Below, piece after piece: positions 1 through 6,150 of a DNA stretch of 8,700 nt. The stretch is taken from assembly GCA_020851885.1 (NCBI GenBank), contig JADZBW010000031.1, forward strand, positions 1 to 8,700. Reading direction: 5' to 3'. This DNA comes from Fimbriimonadaceae bacterium. Its GTDB lineage: Bacteria > Armatimonadota > Fimbriimonadia > Fimbriimonadales > Fimbriimonadaceae. The stretch's first letter is position 1. Each line of letters opens with the position of its first letter. The position numbers and the translations under genes are program-made. A model generated the notes under the pieces. The model was given only the letters and a program-made list of their open reading frames with translations. It did no database searches and was not told the origin of the DNA.

Positions 1-2418
1 CGGTACAATAAAGAGAAGCCGGCTGAAGAAACGAGGGTGGTCAGAACAACAGACAGCCCCAATTGCACGGGAGCTTGCGGGTGGTTAGCGACTGTCGTCA
101 ACGACACAATCGTCGACCTGAAGCCAGCGGCGGACTATTCCTGCCAGGAATACAACCCTCGGGGTTGTCTGCGCGGGATGTCCATGACCCACTTGATCTA
201 CGGTCCCGATCGGATCCACACCCCCCTGATCCGAGAAGGGGCCAGAGGGGAGGGTAAATGGCGCTCCGTTACGTGGGATGAAGCTCTCGATCATGTTGCC
301 GGCAAGATGAAGAAGATCTCCGAGGAGTCTGGCCCCGAGAGCATGCTCTTGTTCAATCAGGTGGTCGGCACCGGCTATGTTCAGAAGGGCGCCCAGGTTA
401 GGATGGCTGCTCTCCTCGGCATGTCCTTTGCCACTGCCTACGACTTCAATGGCGATATCTCGATGGGGTTCACCCACACCGTTGGAATCGACTGCGTCGA
501 GTGCGAAACCAAGAGCTGGGGACATTGCAAGACCGCCATTCTATGGTCGAGCAACGTCTTTCAAACCCGTATCCCGGACGCCAAGTTTCTCACGACCTAC
601 GCCAAGCAGCGCAATAACTGCGAGATCATTTCGATCGATCCACGCTGCAGCCAGACGGCCAAGGGAGCGGACCAGTGGCTACCGATCAACCCGGGGACCG
701 ACGCTGCCCTGGCACTCTCCATGTGCCAGGTCATCATGGAAGCCCAATTGGTCGATTGGGGATTCCTCCAGAAATTCTCCGACTGCCCCACCCTCATCAG
801 AGAGGACAACGGCATGCGCCTGCGGGCATCGGACGTCGGCCAAGGCTCGGACGCGGAGTTCATGGTCTGGGACGAGATTTCAGACAGCCTCTTCAAGCTG
901 CCAATGGACTCGCTCGCGTTGCCAGAAAATGTGCGCTTCGCCTTTCATGGCGCGCGCACGATCAAGTTGGCGGACGGATCTGAGGTGACGGTCACCCCAG
1001 TTTTCCAACACCTGGAGGACGTGGTGATGCGCCAAGAGTACGCTCCGGAGAACGTCGAACGCATCACCGATATCCCCGCCAAAACCATCCGGGATCTTGC
1101 CATTCGGTACGCAACGGAACGTCCCAGTTCGATTGTCATCGGTATGGGCGTCAACCACCGATTGCATGGCGACCTGACCATCCGCGCCATCCTCCTCCTT
1201 TCATCGTTGGTTGGAGCCCATGGCAAGCCTGGCGAATCGGTCTCTATCTATTCCGGGCAACACCACTTCCGACTCGATGTTTCGAGTTTCTGGTTCCCAG
1301 AAGGCAAGCGCCCGAATGGTGTGCCGATGCACTACTTCGTTCTCGGCAAACCGACCGAGACGATCAATCCGAAGATCAAATTCCCAAAGAATGGGTTCAA
1401 GGCGCTATTTGTCTCTCATGCCAACCCATTGGTCACGGAATTCAGTGGGCCGCTGAAAGAGGCCATCGACAAACTCGAGCTCTTCGTCGCGATCGACTTC
1501 TCGATGTCCCCAACTTGCGAATACGCCGATGTCGTCTTGCCAGCGCCCACGTTCTGGGAGAAGGTGGACCTCGTCGGCACGAGCTGCCATCCCTATTTGC
1601 AGATGCAGCAAGAAGTGGTTCGACCCCAGTACGACAGTCGAACGGAGATGTGGATGGTTCGGGAGTTGGTCAAACGGATCGATCCGAGCCTTAACAAGTA
1701 CTTCGATCTCACCGAGAACGATGCGATCGACATGATGCTGAAAGCCGGCGGAAAGGAGGTCGAAGGGATCACTCTGGACCAACTCCAGAAAGGTCCGGTT
1801 CGGCTCAAGGTCCATGATCCCGAATGTGGACTCGATGAGCAGTTCCATGAGGACAAGCTCTTTCCGCCGAGAGCCTACCCATTCCCGGAGGGCGCCCAGC
1901 GAGAATTCCTCAAGACCGGACGCATGGAATTCTTTAAGGAAGAAGAGGTGTTCCGAAAGATGGGTGAAAGCGTTCCCATCTTCAAGTGGGCGTTCGAGCA
2001 CTTACCGGAAGAGCAGCAGAAACAGCCCCTCTCCATTGTGACCCCGCACTCTAAGTGGCGCGTTCACTCGACTCACAGCAACAACCCATTCCTGCTCAAC
2101 GTCAACCGCAAACCGGTGATCGAGATCAACCCTAGGGATGCTGTGGTCAGGGGGATCCAAGATGGCGATCCCGTGGAAGTGTTCAACGATAACGGTTCTT
2201 ACAAGCTTTGGGCACTGATTACCGAGACGATCAAGCCAGGGGTAGTTTGCGTCGATCACGGCTGGTGGGATCGGTACCTCGGGGGTGGGAAATACCACAG
2301 CGTCCACACCCACCAAAAGGTCAAGGCAACCCACGAGAACTACTATCTCCCCGCGGTCTATGCCCCTGGCCAACACTGGAAGGACACCAGGGTCGATGTA
2401 AGGAAGGTGAAAGGCTAA
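1..2418 (+). CDS. Molybdopterin oxidoreductase catalytic subunit, NarG-like type II DMSO reductase family (5' partial)
   Basis: This is the catalytic subunit of a molybdenum bis-MGD enzyme, probably a respiratory nitrate reductase. The frame is open from base 1 through a GTG at 37, and the residues before that GTG still lead into the iron-sulfur motif, so the gene begins outside the window; 805 residues are visible and any signal peptide is missing. Counting from base 1, an N-terminal Fe-S domain has C22-x3-C26 and C56 (in a PRGCLRG stretch). The Mo-domain follows, and D152 in YDFNGD aligns with the Asp molybdenum ligand of NarG (YDWYCD). Further type II signs are SSNVFQTRIPDAKF near residues 184-197 and a C-terminal molydopterin-dinucleotide-binding domain (about 680-800) with HSKWRVHSTHSNNP and RGIQDGD. 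It is shorter than canonical NarG (about 1,200 residues), nearer the size of selenate, chlorate and dimethylsulfide enzymes. Asp18 sits where the first Fe-S ligand (His or Cys) is expected. It overlaps the next gene by one base. Family assignment is firm; substrate is inferred. Confidence 0.9.
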   Translation, partial: RYNKEKPAEETRVVRTTDSPNCTGACGWLATVVNDTIVDLKPAADYSCQEYNPRGCLRGMSMTHLIYGPDRIHTPLIREGARGEGKWRSVTWDEALDHVAGKMKKISEESGPESMLLFNQVVGTGYVQKGAQVRMAALLGMSFATAYDFNGDISMGFTHTVGIDCVECETKSWGHCKTAILWSSNVFQTRIPDAKFLTTYAKQRNNCEIISIDPRCSQTAKGADQWLPINPGTDAALALSMCQVIMEAQLVDWGFLQKFSDCPTLIREDNGMRLRASDVGQGSDAEFMVWDEISDSLFKLPMDSLALPENVRFAFHGARTIKLADGSEVTVTPVFQHLEDVVMRQEYAPENVERITDIPAKTIRDLAIRYATERPSSIVIGMGVNHRLHGDLTIRAILLLSSLVGAHGKPGESVSIYSGQHHFRLDVSSFWFPEGKRPNGVPMHYFVLGKPTETINPKIKFPKNGFKALFVSHANPLVTEFSGPLKEAIDKLELFVAIDFSMSPTCEYADVVLPAPTFWEKVDLVGTSCHPYLQMQQEVVRPQYDSRTEMWMVRELVKRIDPSLNKYFDLTENDAIDMMLKAGGKEVEGITLDQLQKGPVRLKVHDPECGLDEQFHEDKLFPPRAYPFPEGAQREFLKTGRMEFFKEEEVFRKMGESVPIFKWAFEHLPEEQQKQPLSIVTPHSKWRVHSTHSNNPFLLNVNRKPVIEINPRDAVVRGIQDGDPVEVFNDNGSYKLWALITETIKPGVVCVDHGWWDRYLGGGKYHSVHTHQKVKATHENYYLPAVYAPGQHWKDTRVDVRKVKG

Positions 2419-3143
2419 TGGCTCGAATGTCGATGCTGATCGACCTGACGCGCTGCATCGGATGCGATGCCTGCACGTTGGCGTGCAAGCAAGAGAACGG
2501 AACTCCGATGGACACGTTCTTCGCTCGCGTCCTAAATGTCGAAGTTGGGACCTATCCAAACGTCAAGCGGGTCTATATTCCGGTCCTGTGCAACCATTGC
2601 GACGACGCTCCATGCCTCAAGGCCTGCCCCAATAAGGCAATTGTGCGCCGTCAAGATGGCATTGTCTTGATCGATCAAGACCGCTGTCGGGGCACCGGAG
2701 CATGTGTTTCGTCCTGTCCCTACGGCAATATCATTCTCTCCGAGGCGGATAACTGGTATCTCGATCCCGGTGAAGCTTACGAAGAGAAATACGTCAAACC
2801 ACGGCTAGCGAAGGGAGTTGCCCGAAAGTGCACCTACTGCGCTCACCGTGTCGACGAAGGACTCAAGCCGGCGTGCGTCGTCGCTTGCCCGACGACCGCG
2901 CGTATCTTCGGCGATTTGGATGATCCCGAGAGCGACGTCTCCACCTACATTGAAGAGCAGAAGGAGAAAACGGGCCGACATCCGTTCCACCTGCTGCCCC
3001 AGGCGGGCACGAAGCCGGCTGGATGCTACTTGGGCACGATGTCGAGCCAAACGGTCAAGACAACGGGTCAGGCAGCTAGCCCGGACGATCCGACCAAGGC
3101 TCCGTTGAACAAAGCGGCCGTTTCAGCAAAAGGAGGCGAATGA
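2418..3143 (+). CDS. Four-cluster iron-sulfur electron-transfer subunit (NarH/DmsB-like)
   Basis: This 241-residue protein is the beta subunit that carries electrons to the molybdenum subunit. The start ATG at 2418 shares one base with the upstream stop (TAATG) and begins right before a typical MxxLIDLTRCIGC opening, so the longer in-frame extension back to 2208 is rejected. Four cysteine groups are visible: C13, C16, C19, C23; C58, C61, C66, C70; C90, C96, C100; and C138, C141, C153, C157. That makes 15 cysteines. In the third group the second ligand position holds Thr93 (CRGTGAC), where NarH has Trp (CRGWRMC) and binds a [3Fe-4S] cluster. The expected set is therefore three [4Fe-4S] and one [3Fe-4S], as in type II family beta subunits. 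The C-terminal 35 residues are polar and low in complexity. There is no signal peptide, so it would be exported, if at all, together with the catalytic subunit. It overlaps the following gene by four bases (ATGA). Confidence 0.93.
   Translation: MARMSMLIDLTRCIGCDACTLACKQENGTPMDTFFARVLNVEVGTYPNVKRVYIPVLCNHCDDAPCLKACPNKAIVRRQDGIVLIDQDRCRGTGACVSSCPYGNIILSEADNWYLDPGEAYEEKYVKPRLAKGVARKCTYCAHRVDEGLKPACVVACPTTARIFGDLDDPESDVSTYIEEQKEKTGRHPFHLLPQAGTKPAGCYLGTMSSQTVKTTGQAASPDDPTKAPLNKAAVSAKGGE
3131..3136 (+). promoter_or_regulatory. Perfect Shine-Dalgarno before a double ATG
   Basis: AGGAGG lies inside the end of the iron-sulfur gene. It is followed by CGA and then ATGATG. The first ATG (3140) is only 3 bases away and the second (3143) is 6 bases away. 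Spacing favours 3143 as the main start, which would remove one Met from the cytochrome fusion protein. The arrangement also suggests translational coupling at the overlapping TGA. Confidence 0.7.
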
Positions 3144-4279
3144 TGGCTAGGTATATCTGGATTCTCGTCGGACTCGTCCTATCGATGGCCACTTGCCTGG
3201 CGCAGTCCGGTGATCCATCGGCGGGGAAGGATCTGTTCTCGACCTCCAATTGCATGGGATGCCATGGGCAGACCGCAATGGGTGGTTTGGGCCCGCCAAT
3301 CGCAAAAACAAAGCTCAGTTTTGAGGAATTCCTCAAGACGGTGCGGGAAGGCAAGGGAATGATGCCCGCGACCCCATCGGCGGACATGTCCGACGACCAG
3401 GTTCGCTCGCTACATACCGAACTCCAATCAAAGCCTTGGATTCCTGAAGAGATCCCCATCGCCTACAAAGTCGGTCAGTTTTTGACGACAAAGAACGTGT
3501 CCAAGGTCTTCTTGGGCGTGTTTCTCTTTGCATTCATCTTCGCGATTCGCGGACTGGCCTTCTGGTTCCGCGCGGCTGGATTCGCTTCCTTGTGGCCAAG
3601 ACTCGTCAAGATGGGGATTGGAAAGGCGATCGGGATAACGATCAAATCGTTCATTGTCGACGGTTTCCTCGTGCGTTCACTTTGGCGAAACAACAAGTCG
3701 CGCTGGTTCATGCACGGGTTGATGCTCTACGGATTCTGCGGGCTCCTTACCGCCGACATTTTGATTTCGATCTTGAATCCAACGCGAAGCCAATTGCCGC
3801 TCTCAGATCCACTGAAGCTCCTGCCTCTGTTGTCTGGTTTGGCGGTGCTCATCGGAGTCAGCTTCGTCATGGTTCGGTATCGAAAGGACAACTATATCGA
3901 CAACGGCCTGACCTTGGGGCGCGACTTCCTCTTCGTGAACCTGCTGTTCCACACGATCGTCAGTGGATTCTTAACGATCCTACTGAAGCGACTCGGGATT
4001 CACGACTGGGTCATGACGGTCTACCTGTATCACCTTGCATCGATCACCCTGCTCATCGCCACTTCTCCTTTCACGCGCTTCCAGCATATGTGGGTAGTGC
4101 CCATCATGGCGGCGATGACCCGCCTCACCGAGGCCGTCACCGTTTCCGGAATCGATATCGGTTTTCAGCGGGAACCATCGCCAGGTCGGCACCACAAGTC
4201 GGAGCGCATCGCCAAGAACGTAATGGAGCAACTCGGATCGGAATATGACGGGCCAGTTTGCCTCCGCTATTACCCATAG
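3140..4279 (+). CDS. Fusion of c-type cytochrome and NarI-like b-type membrane cytochrome
   Basis: This 379-residue protein joins two electron carriers. Residues 1-21 form a signal peptide (hydrophobic WILVGLVLSMA, likely cleavage after Ala21). A small cytochrome c domain follows, with haem motif CMGCH (C38, C41, H42) and M74 or M75 of GMMP as the likely axial ligand, so it lies on the outer face of the membrane. From about residue 118 there are five hydrophobic segments (near 120-142, 188-212, 222-243, 262-284 and 292-328), as in NarI. Histidines in these segments are H192, H271, H298 and H316. H298 and H316 are 18 apart, the same spacing as the NarI haem ligands H187 and H205. H192 aligns best with NarI H56, while the position of H66 looks like Leu202. 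It probably connects the quinol-oxidising parts to the reductase. The start may be 3143 rather than 3140. A short six-base gap separates it from the Rieske gene. The exact quinone role is inferred. Confidence 0.85.
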   Translation: MMARYIWILVGLVLSMATCLAQSGDPSAGKDLFSTSNCMGCHGQTAMGGLGPPIAKTKLSFEEFLKTVREGKGMMPATPSADMSDDQVRSLHTELQSKPWIPEEIPIAYKVGQFLTTKNVSKVFLGVFLFAFIFAIRGLAFWFRAAGFASLWPRLVKMGIGKAIGITIKSFIVDGFLVRSLWRNNKSRWFMHGLMLYGFCGLLTADILISILNPTRSQLPLSDPLKLLPLLSGLAVLIGVSFVMVRYRKDNYIDNGLTLGRDFLFVNLLFHTIVSGFLTILLKRLGIHDWVMTVYLYHLASITLLIATSPFTRFQHMWVVPIMAAMTRLTEAVTVSGIDIGFQREPSPGRHHKSERIAKNVMEQLGSEYDGPVCLRYYP

Positions 4280-4285
4280 GAAGCC

Positions 4286-4786
4286 ATGAAACGAATCGAT
4301 CAACAAAAGCAAGTCGACGTTGCCTCACCAGAGAGACGGAAGATCCTCGGGTTTGCGGTGGCGGCCATCAACCTCGCCTTGATCTCGGCGATTATCGGTC
4401 CCGTCATCGGGTTCGTTACTTCTCCCATGAGAAGGAAGAAGAAGGGACAGTGGGTCTCGATCCTCGACGAAAACCTTCTTGCCAAGGGCGAGGTCCAAGA
4501 AGTCAATTTCTCATTGCGAATCAAGGACGGATACCAGGTGGTCGACCGAAAGTACACGCTGTACCTAAGTCGCTCCCAGGAAGGGGTGGTGTGCATCGAT
4601 CCTGCTTGCACCCATCTTGGATGTCGAGTCCGATTTCAGTCCGATAAACATCGATTTGTGTGCCCTTGCCACGGCGGTGTCTTTTCAGAAGACGGGAAGG
4701 TCGTTTCGGGCCCTCCGCCAAAGCCATTGGAGCGGCACAAAGTTAAAGTGGAATCCGGGAAGATCTGGATCTACAAGGAAACGTAA
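4286..4786 (+). CDS. Rieske [2Fe-2S] protein
   Basis: This 166-residue protein is a membrane-anchored Rieske iron-sulfur protein, the high-potential acceptor of a quinol:cytochrome c/plastocyanin type complex. A basic N-terminus with Arg17-Arg18 in SPERRKILG looks like a Tat signal, as is usual for Rieske proteins, and precedes one hydrophobic anchor at about 22-45. The soluble head has the two cluster-binding boxes: C108-T-H110-L-G-C113 and C126-P-C128-H129-G-G. C108, H110, C126 and H129 should bind the cluster, and C113 with C128 should form the stabilising disulfide. The GPPPKPLERH segment after box 2 corresponds to the usual proline loop. It lies six bases after the cytochrome fusion and three bases before cytochrome b, so it surely works with the latter. 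Haloarchaeal nar operons also carry a Rieske gene (narB in Haloferax) beside a cytochrome b, which supports a role in reductase electron supply. Confidence 0.95.
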   Translation: MKRIDQQKQVDVASPERRKILGFAVAAINLALISAIIGPVIGFVTSPMRRKKKGQWVSILDENLLAKGEVQEVNFSLRIKDGYQVVDRKYTLYLSRSQEGVVCIDPACTHLGCRVRFQSDKHRFVCPCHGGVFSEDGKVVSGPPPKPLERHKVKVESGKIWIYKET

Positions 4787-4789
4787 GGC

Positions 4790-6016
4790 ATGGCAAAAAC
4801 GCTAATTCCCGATGAAAAGGAGAGGACGCTTTCTCCAGAAGTGCCCGCCGATCTGCCGCGCGTCCACGAGTCCAAGGAAGAGGAACTCATAGTTGGAAGG
4901 CCAAGTCTCTCGGACTGGTTGGATTTGCGCTTGGGTTGGTACGGTTTTGTTCGCAAGAACCTGGATGAACCTATGCCTCCCGGTGTAGGTTGGTGGCAGA
5001 CGCTTGGAAACCTTCTTCTGACGCTGATCATGTTCCAGTTCGTAACTGGTTTCGCACTCGCGATGTTCTACACTCCCAGCCCGGAGGGCGCCCACGCGAG
5101 CGTCAAGCACATCACCTTCGAGGTCCCGTTGGGATCATTTGTTCGCGGCTTGCACGTCTGGGGCTCGACCATCATCGTGATTTCGGTCGTTCTTCATACG
5201 CTCAGGGTCTTTTTCTGGGGCTCGTACAAGAAGCCGCGAGAGTTGACTTGGCTGGTTGGCGTCCTCATTTTTCAGGTTATATTGGGATTCTCCTTTACCG
5301 GCTACCTGTTGCCGTGGGATCAAAAGGCATATTGGGCGACCGTCGTTGGAACGCGTATTGCCGGCACCATCCCGGTCATCGGAAATGATCTCCTCGTTTT
5401 GGTCCGTGGGAGTCAGGAAGTCGGCGCCCTCACCCTGACGCGGTTCTTCTCCGTACACGTGATGCTGTTGCCAGCCTTGCTGATGGGATTGATGGGACTG
5501 CATCTGCTGTTGGTTAGGCGGCATCACATCGCCGGGCCGGTCAACCCTCAAAAGGGTCCGCCCGTGCCGTTCTATCCCAATCAGCTGTTCAAGGACGCCG
5601 TCGTGCTCTTGGTGGGAGTTGGATTGGTGATCTACCTTGCGATCGGTTTTCCACCGGCGCTAGAGGCGATTGCCGATCCTACGGGAACCGACTTCTCGCC
5701 GCGACCTGAGTGGTACTTCCTTGGATTGTATGAGCTCCTGAAGGTGATGCCCGCGGGCTACGAGATCGTTGCCACTGGGATTATCCCCGGCTTGGTGACG
5801 ATTGGGATGTTCGCCCTCCCGTGGCTCGATCGGTCGAAGTCGCGGCATCCTGCCAAACGTCAGTGGATCATCGTCACTGGCATGGTTGTCATTCTCTTGA
5901 TCGGGTTGATGACCCTCAAGGGAATCCTCGAAACGCCTCCCGAACACAAGGCTGCTCCTCCGATTAGTCGAGCCAGATCCGCTCCGTTGCATGGCGACGT
6001 TGCCATGAACCGCTGA
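4790..6016 (+). CDS. Cytochrome b of a Rieske/cytochrome b complex, b6-type, b6 and subunit IV fused
   Basis: This 408-residue integral membrane protein should bind two haems b and oxidise quinol with the Rieske protein. A charged N-terminal extension of about 45 residues precedes the core. Haem ligands are H122 and H136 (14 apart) and H223 and H238 (15 apart). The 15 spacing in the second pair is the cytochrome b6 pattern; mitochondrial-type cytochrome b has 14. The quinol-site motif PEWY is at 306-309. The C-terminal half shows about three membrane helices like subunit IV, so b6 and IV are joined in one chain with roughly seven helices. The position of the b6 cysteine that holds haem cn appears to be Thr (segment GWWQTLGN near residue 67), so that extra covalent haem is not expected. 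The gene starts three bases after the Rieske stop and ends the operon just before a hairpin. Haloferax NarC is a known nar-linked counterpart. Confidence 0.93.
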   Translation: MAKTLIPDEKERTLSPEVPADLPRVHESKEEELIVGRPSLSDWLDLRLGWYGFVRKNLDEPMPPGVGWWQTLGNLLLTLIMFQFVTGFALAMFYTPSPEGAHASVKHITFEVPLGSFVRGLHVWGSTIIVISVVLHTLRVFFWGSYKKPRELTWLVGVLIFQVILGFSFTGYLLPWDQKAYWATVVGTRIAGTIPVIGNDLLVLVRGSQEVGALTLTRFFSVHVMLLPALLMGLMGLHLLLVRRHHIAGPVNPQKGPPVPFYPNQLFKDAVVLLVGVGLVIYLAIGFPPALEAIADPTGTDFSPRPEWYFLGLYELLKVMPAGYEIVATGIIPGLVTIGMFALPWLDRSKSRHPAKRQWIIVTGMVVILLIGLMTLKGILETPPEHKAAPPISRARSAPLHGDVAMNR

Positions 6017-6035
6017 GCTGACGTTTGCCGGGAAA

Positions 6036-6068
6036 ATAGGGTCCGCCGATTCCATCGGTGGACCCTAT
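6036..6068 (+). terminator. Strong hairpin, probable end of the reductase operon
   Basis: The arms ATAGGGTCC (6036-6044) and GGACCCTAT (6060-6068) are exact reverse complements. Inside them CCGAT (6046-6050) pairs with ATCGG (6054-6058) through a G-T pair, leaving a three-base loop. The stem has about 15 pairs and sits 20 bases after the cytochrome b stop. It is followed by CCTTT rather than a long T run, so intrinsic termination may be incomplete; RNA stabilisation is an alternative. Confidence 0.65.
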
Positions 6069-6077
6069 CCTTTGAGC

Positions 6078-6094
6078 CGGGTCGAATTGACCCG
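6078..6094. repeat. Perfect inverted repeat CGGGTC-N5-GACCCG
   Basis: Two exact six-base arms flank GAATT. The element lies between the operon hairpin and the narK start and overlaps the left half of the first Crp/Fnr-like site. It could be an operator for another regulator or a small second stem of the terminator; the sequence does not decide. Confidence 0.4.
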
Positions 6095-6100
6095 TGTCGA
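6087..6100. promoter_or_regulatory. Imperfect Crp/Fnr-like site TTGAC-N4-GTCGA
   Basis: The element has the 5-4-5 layout of Fnr/Dnr-type boxes with one mismatch in the right arm (GTCGA for GTCAA). It belongs to a 15-base direct repeat with the following site. Its centre (6093.5) is 15 bases upstream of the perfect palindrome, too close for two dimers to bind at once, so it may be a secondary or competing site. Confidence 0.35.
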
Positions 6101-6101
6101 T

Positions 6102-6115
6102 ATGACCTGCGTCAT
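6102..6115. promoter_or_regulatory. Perfect palindrome ATGAC-CTGC-GTCAT, probable Crp/Fnr-family operator for narK
   Basis: The arms are exact inverted repeats in the 5-4-5 layout of Crp/Fnr-family boxes, with TGAC as the core. The centre at 6108.5 lies about 41.5-42.5 bases before a start point predicted from the GATAAT box at 6139-6144. That is the class II position from which Fnr-type activators overlap the -35 region. A Crp/Fnr regulator gene is encoded on the other side of narK. The match is to the general half-site pattern; binding is inferred. Confidence 0.55.
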
Positions 6116-6138
6116 GGGAAAAAAACGATCCGGCGCAG

Positions 6139-6144
6139 GATAAT
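6139..6144 (+). promoter_or_regulatory. Putative -10 box (GATAAT) of narK promoter
   Basis: GATAAT differs from TATAAT by one base. It would place transcription start at or within a base of the narK ATG (6151), giving a leaderless or nearly leaderless mRNA. No good -35 box is visible, as expected for an activator-dependent promoter. Confidence 0.4.
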
Positions 6145-6150
6145 GGGGGT

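Noticed and set aside
37..39. GTG as the true start of the catalytic subunit
   Set aside because: The frame is open back to base 1, and only 9 residues would precede the first Cys of the Fe-S motif with no export signal; the gene is more likely cut by the window edge.
1405..2001. Long minus-strand frame opposite the catalytic gene (198 codons), and another at 2002-2559
   Set aside because: They lie opposite conserved coding sequence, show no recognisable motif, and fit the usual open antisense frames of codon-biased genes.
2208..2417. 70-residue N-terminal extension of the iron-sulfur subunit
   Set aside because: It overlaps the conserved C-terminal domain of the catalytic subunit; the ATG at 2418 gives the normal ferredoxin start and a typical one-base overlap.
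3185..3205. Lipoprotein signal at Cys19 of the cytochrome fusion
   Set aside because: The residues before Cys19 (Met-Ala-Thr) do not fit the lipobox; cleavage after Ala21 is more plausible.
3592..4248. 218-codon frame on the same strand inside the cytochrome fusion gene
   Set aside because: Its product is rich in Arg and His without membrane segments or motifs, while the overlapping frame has clear haem and membrane features.
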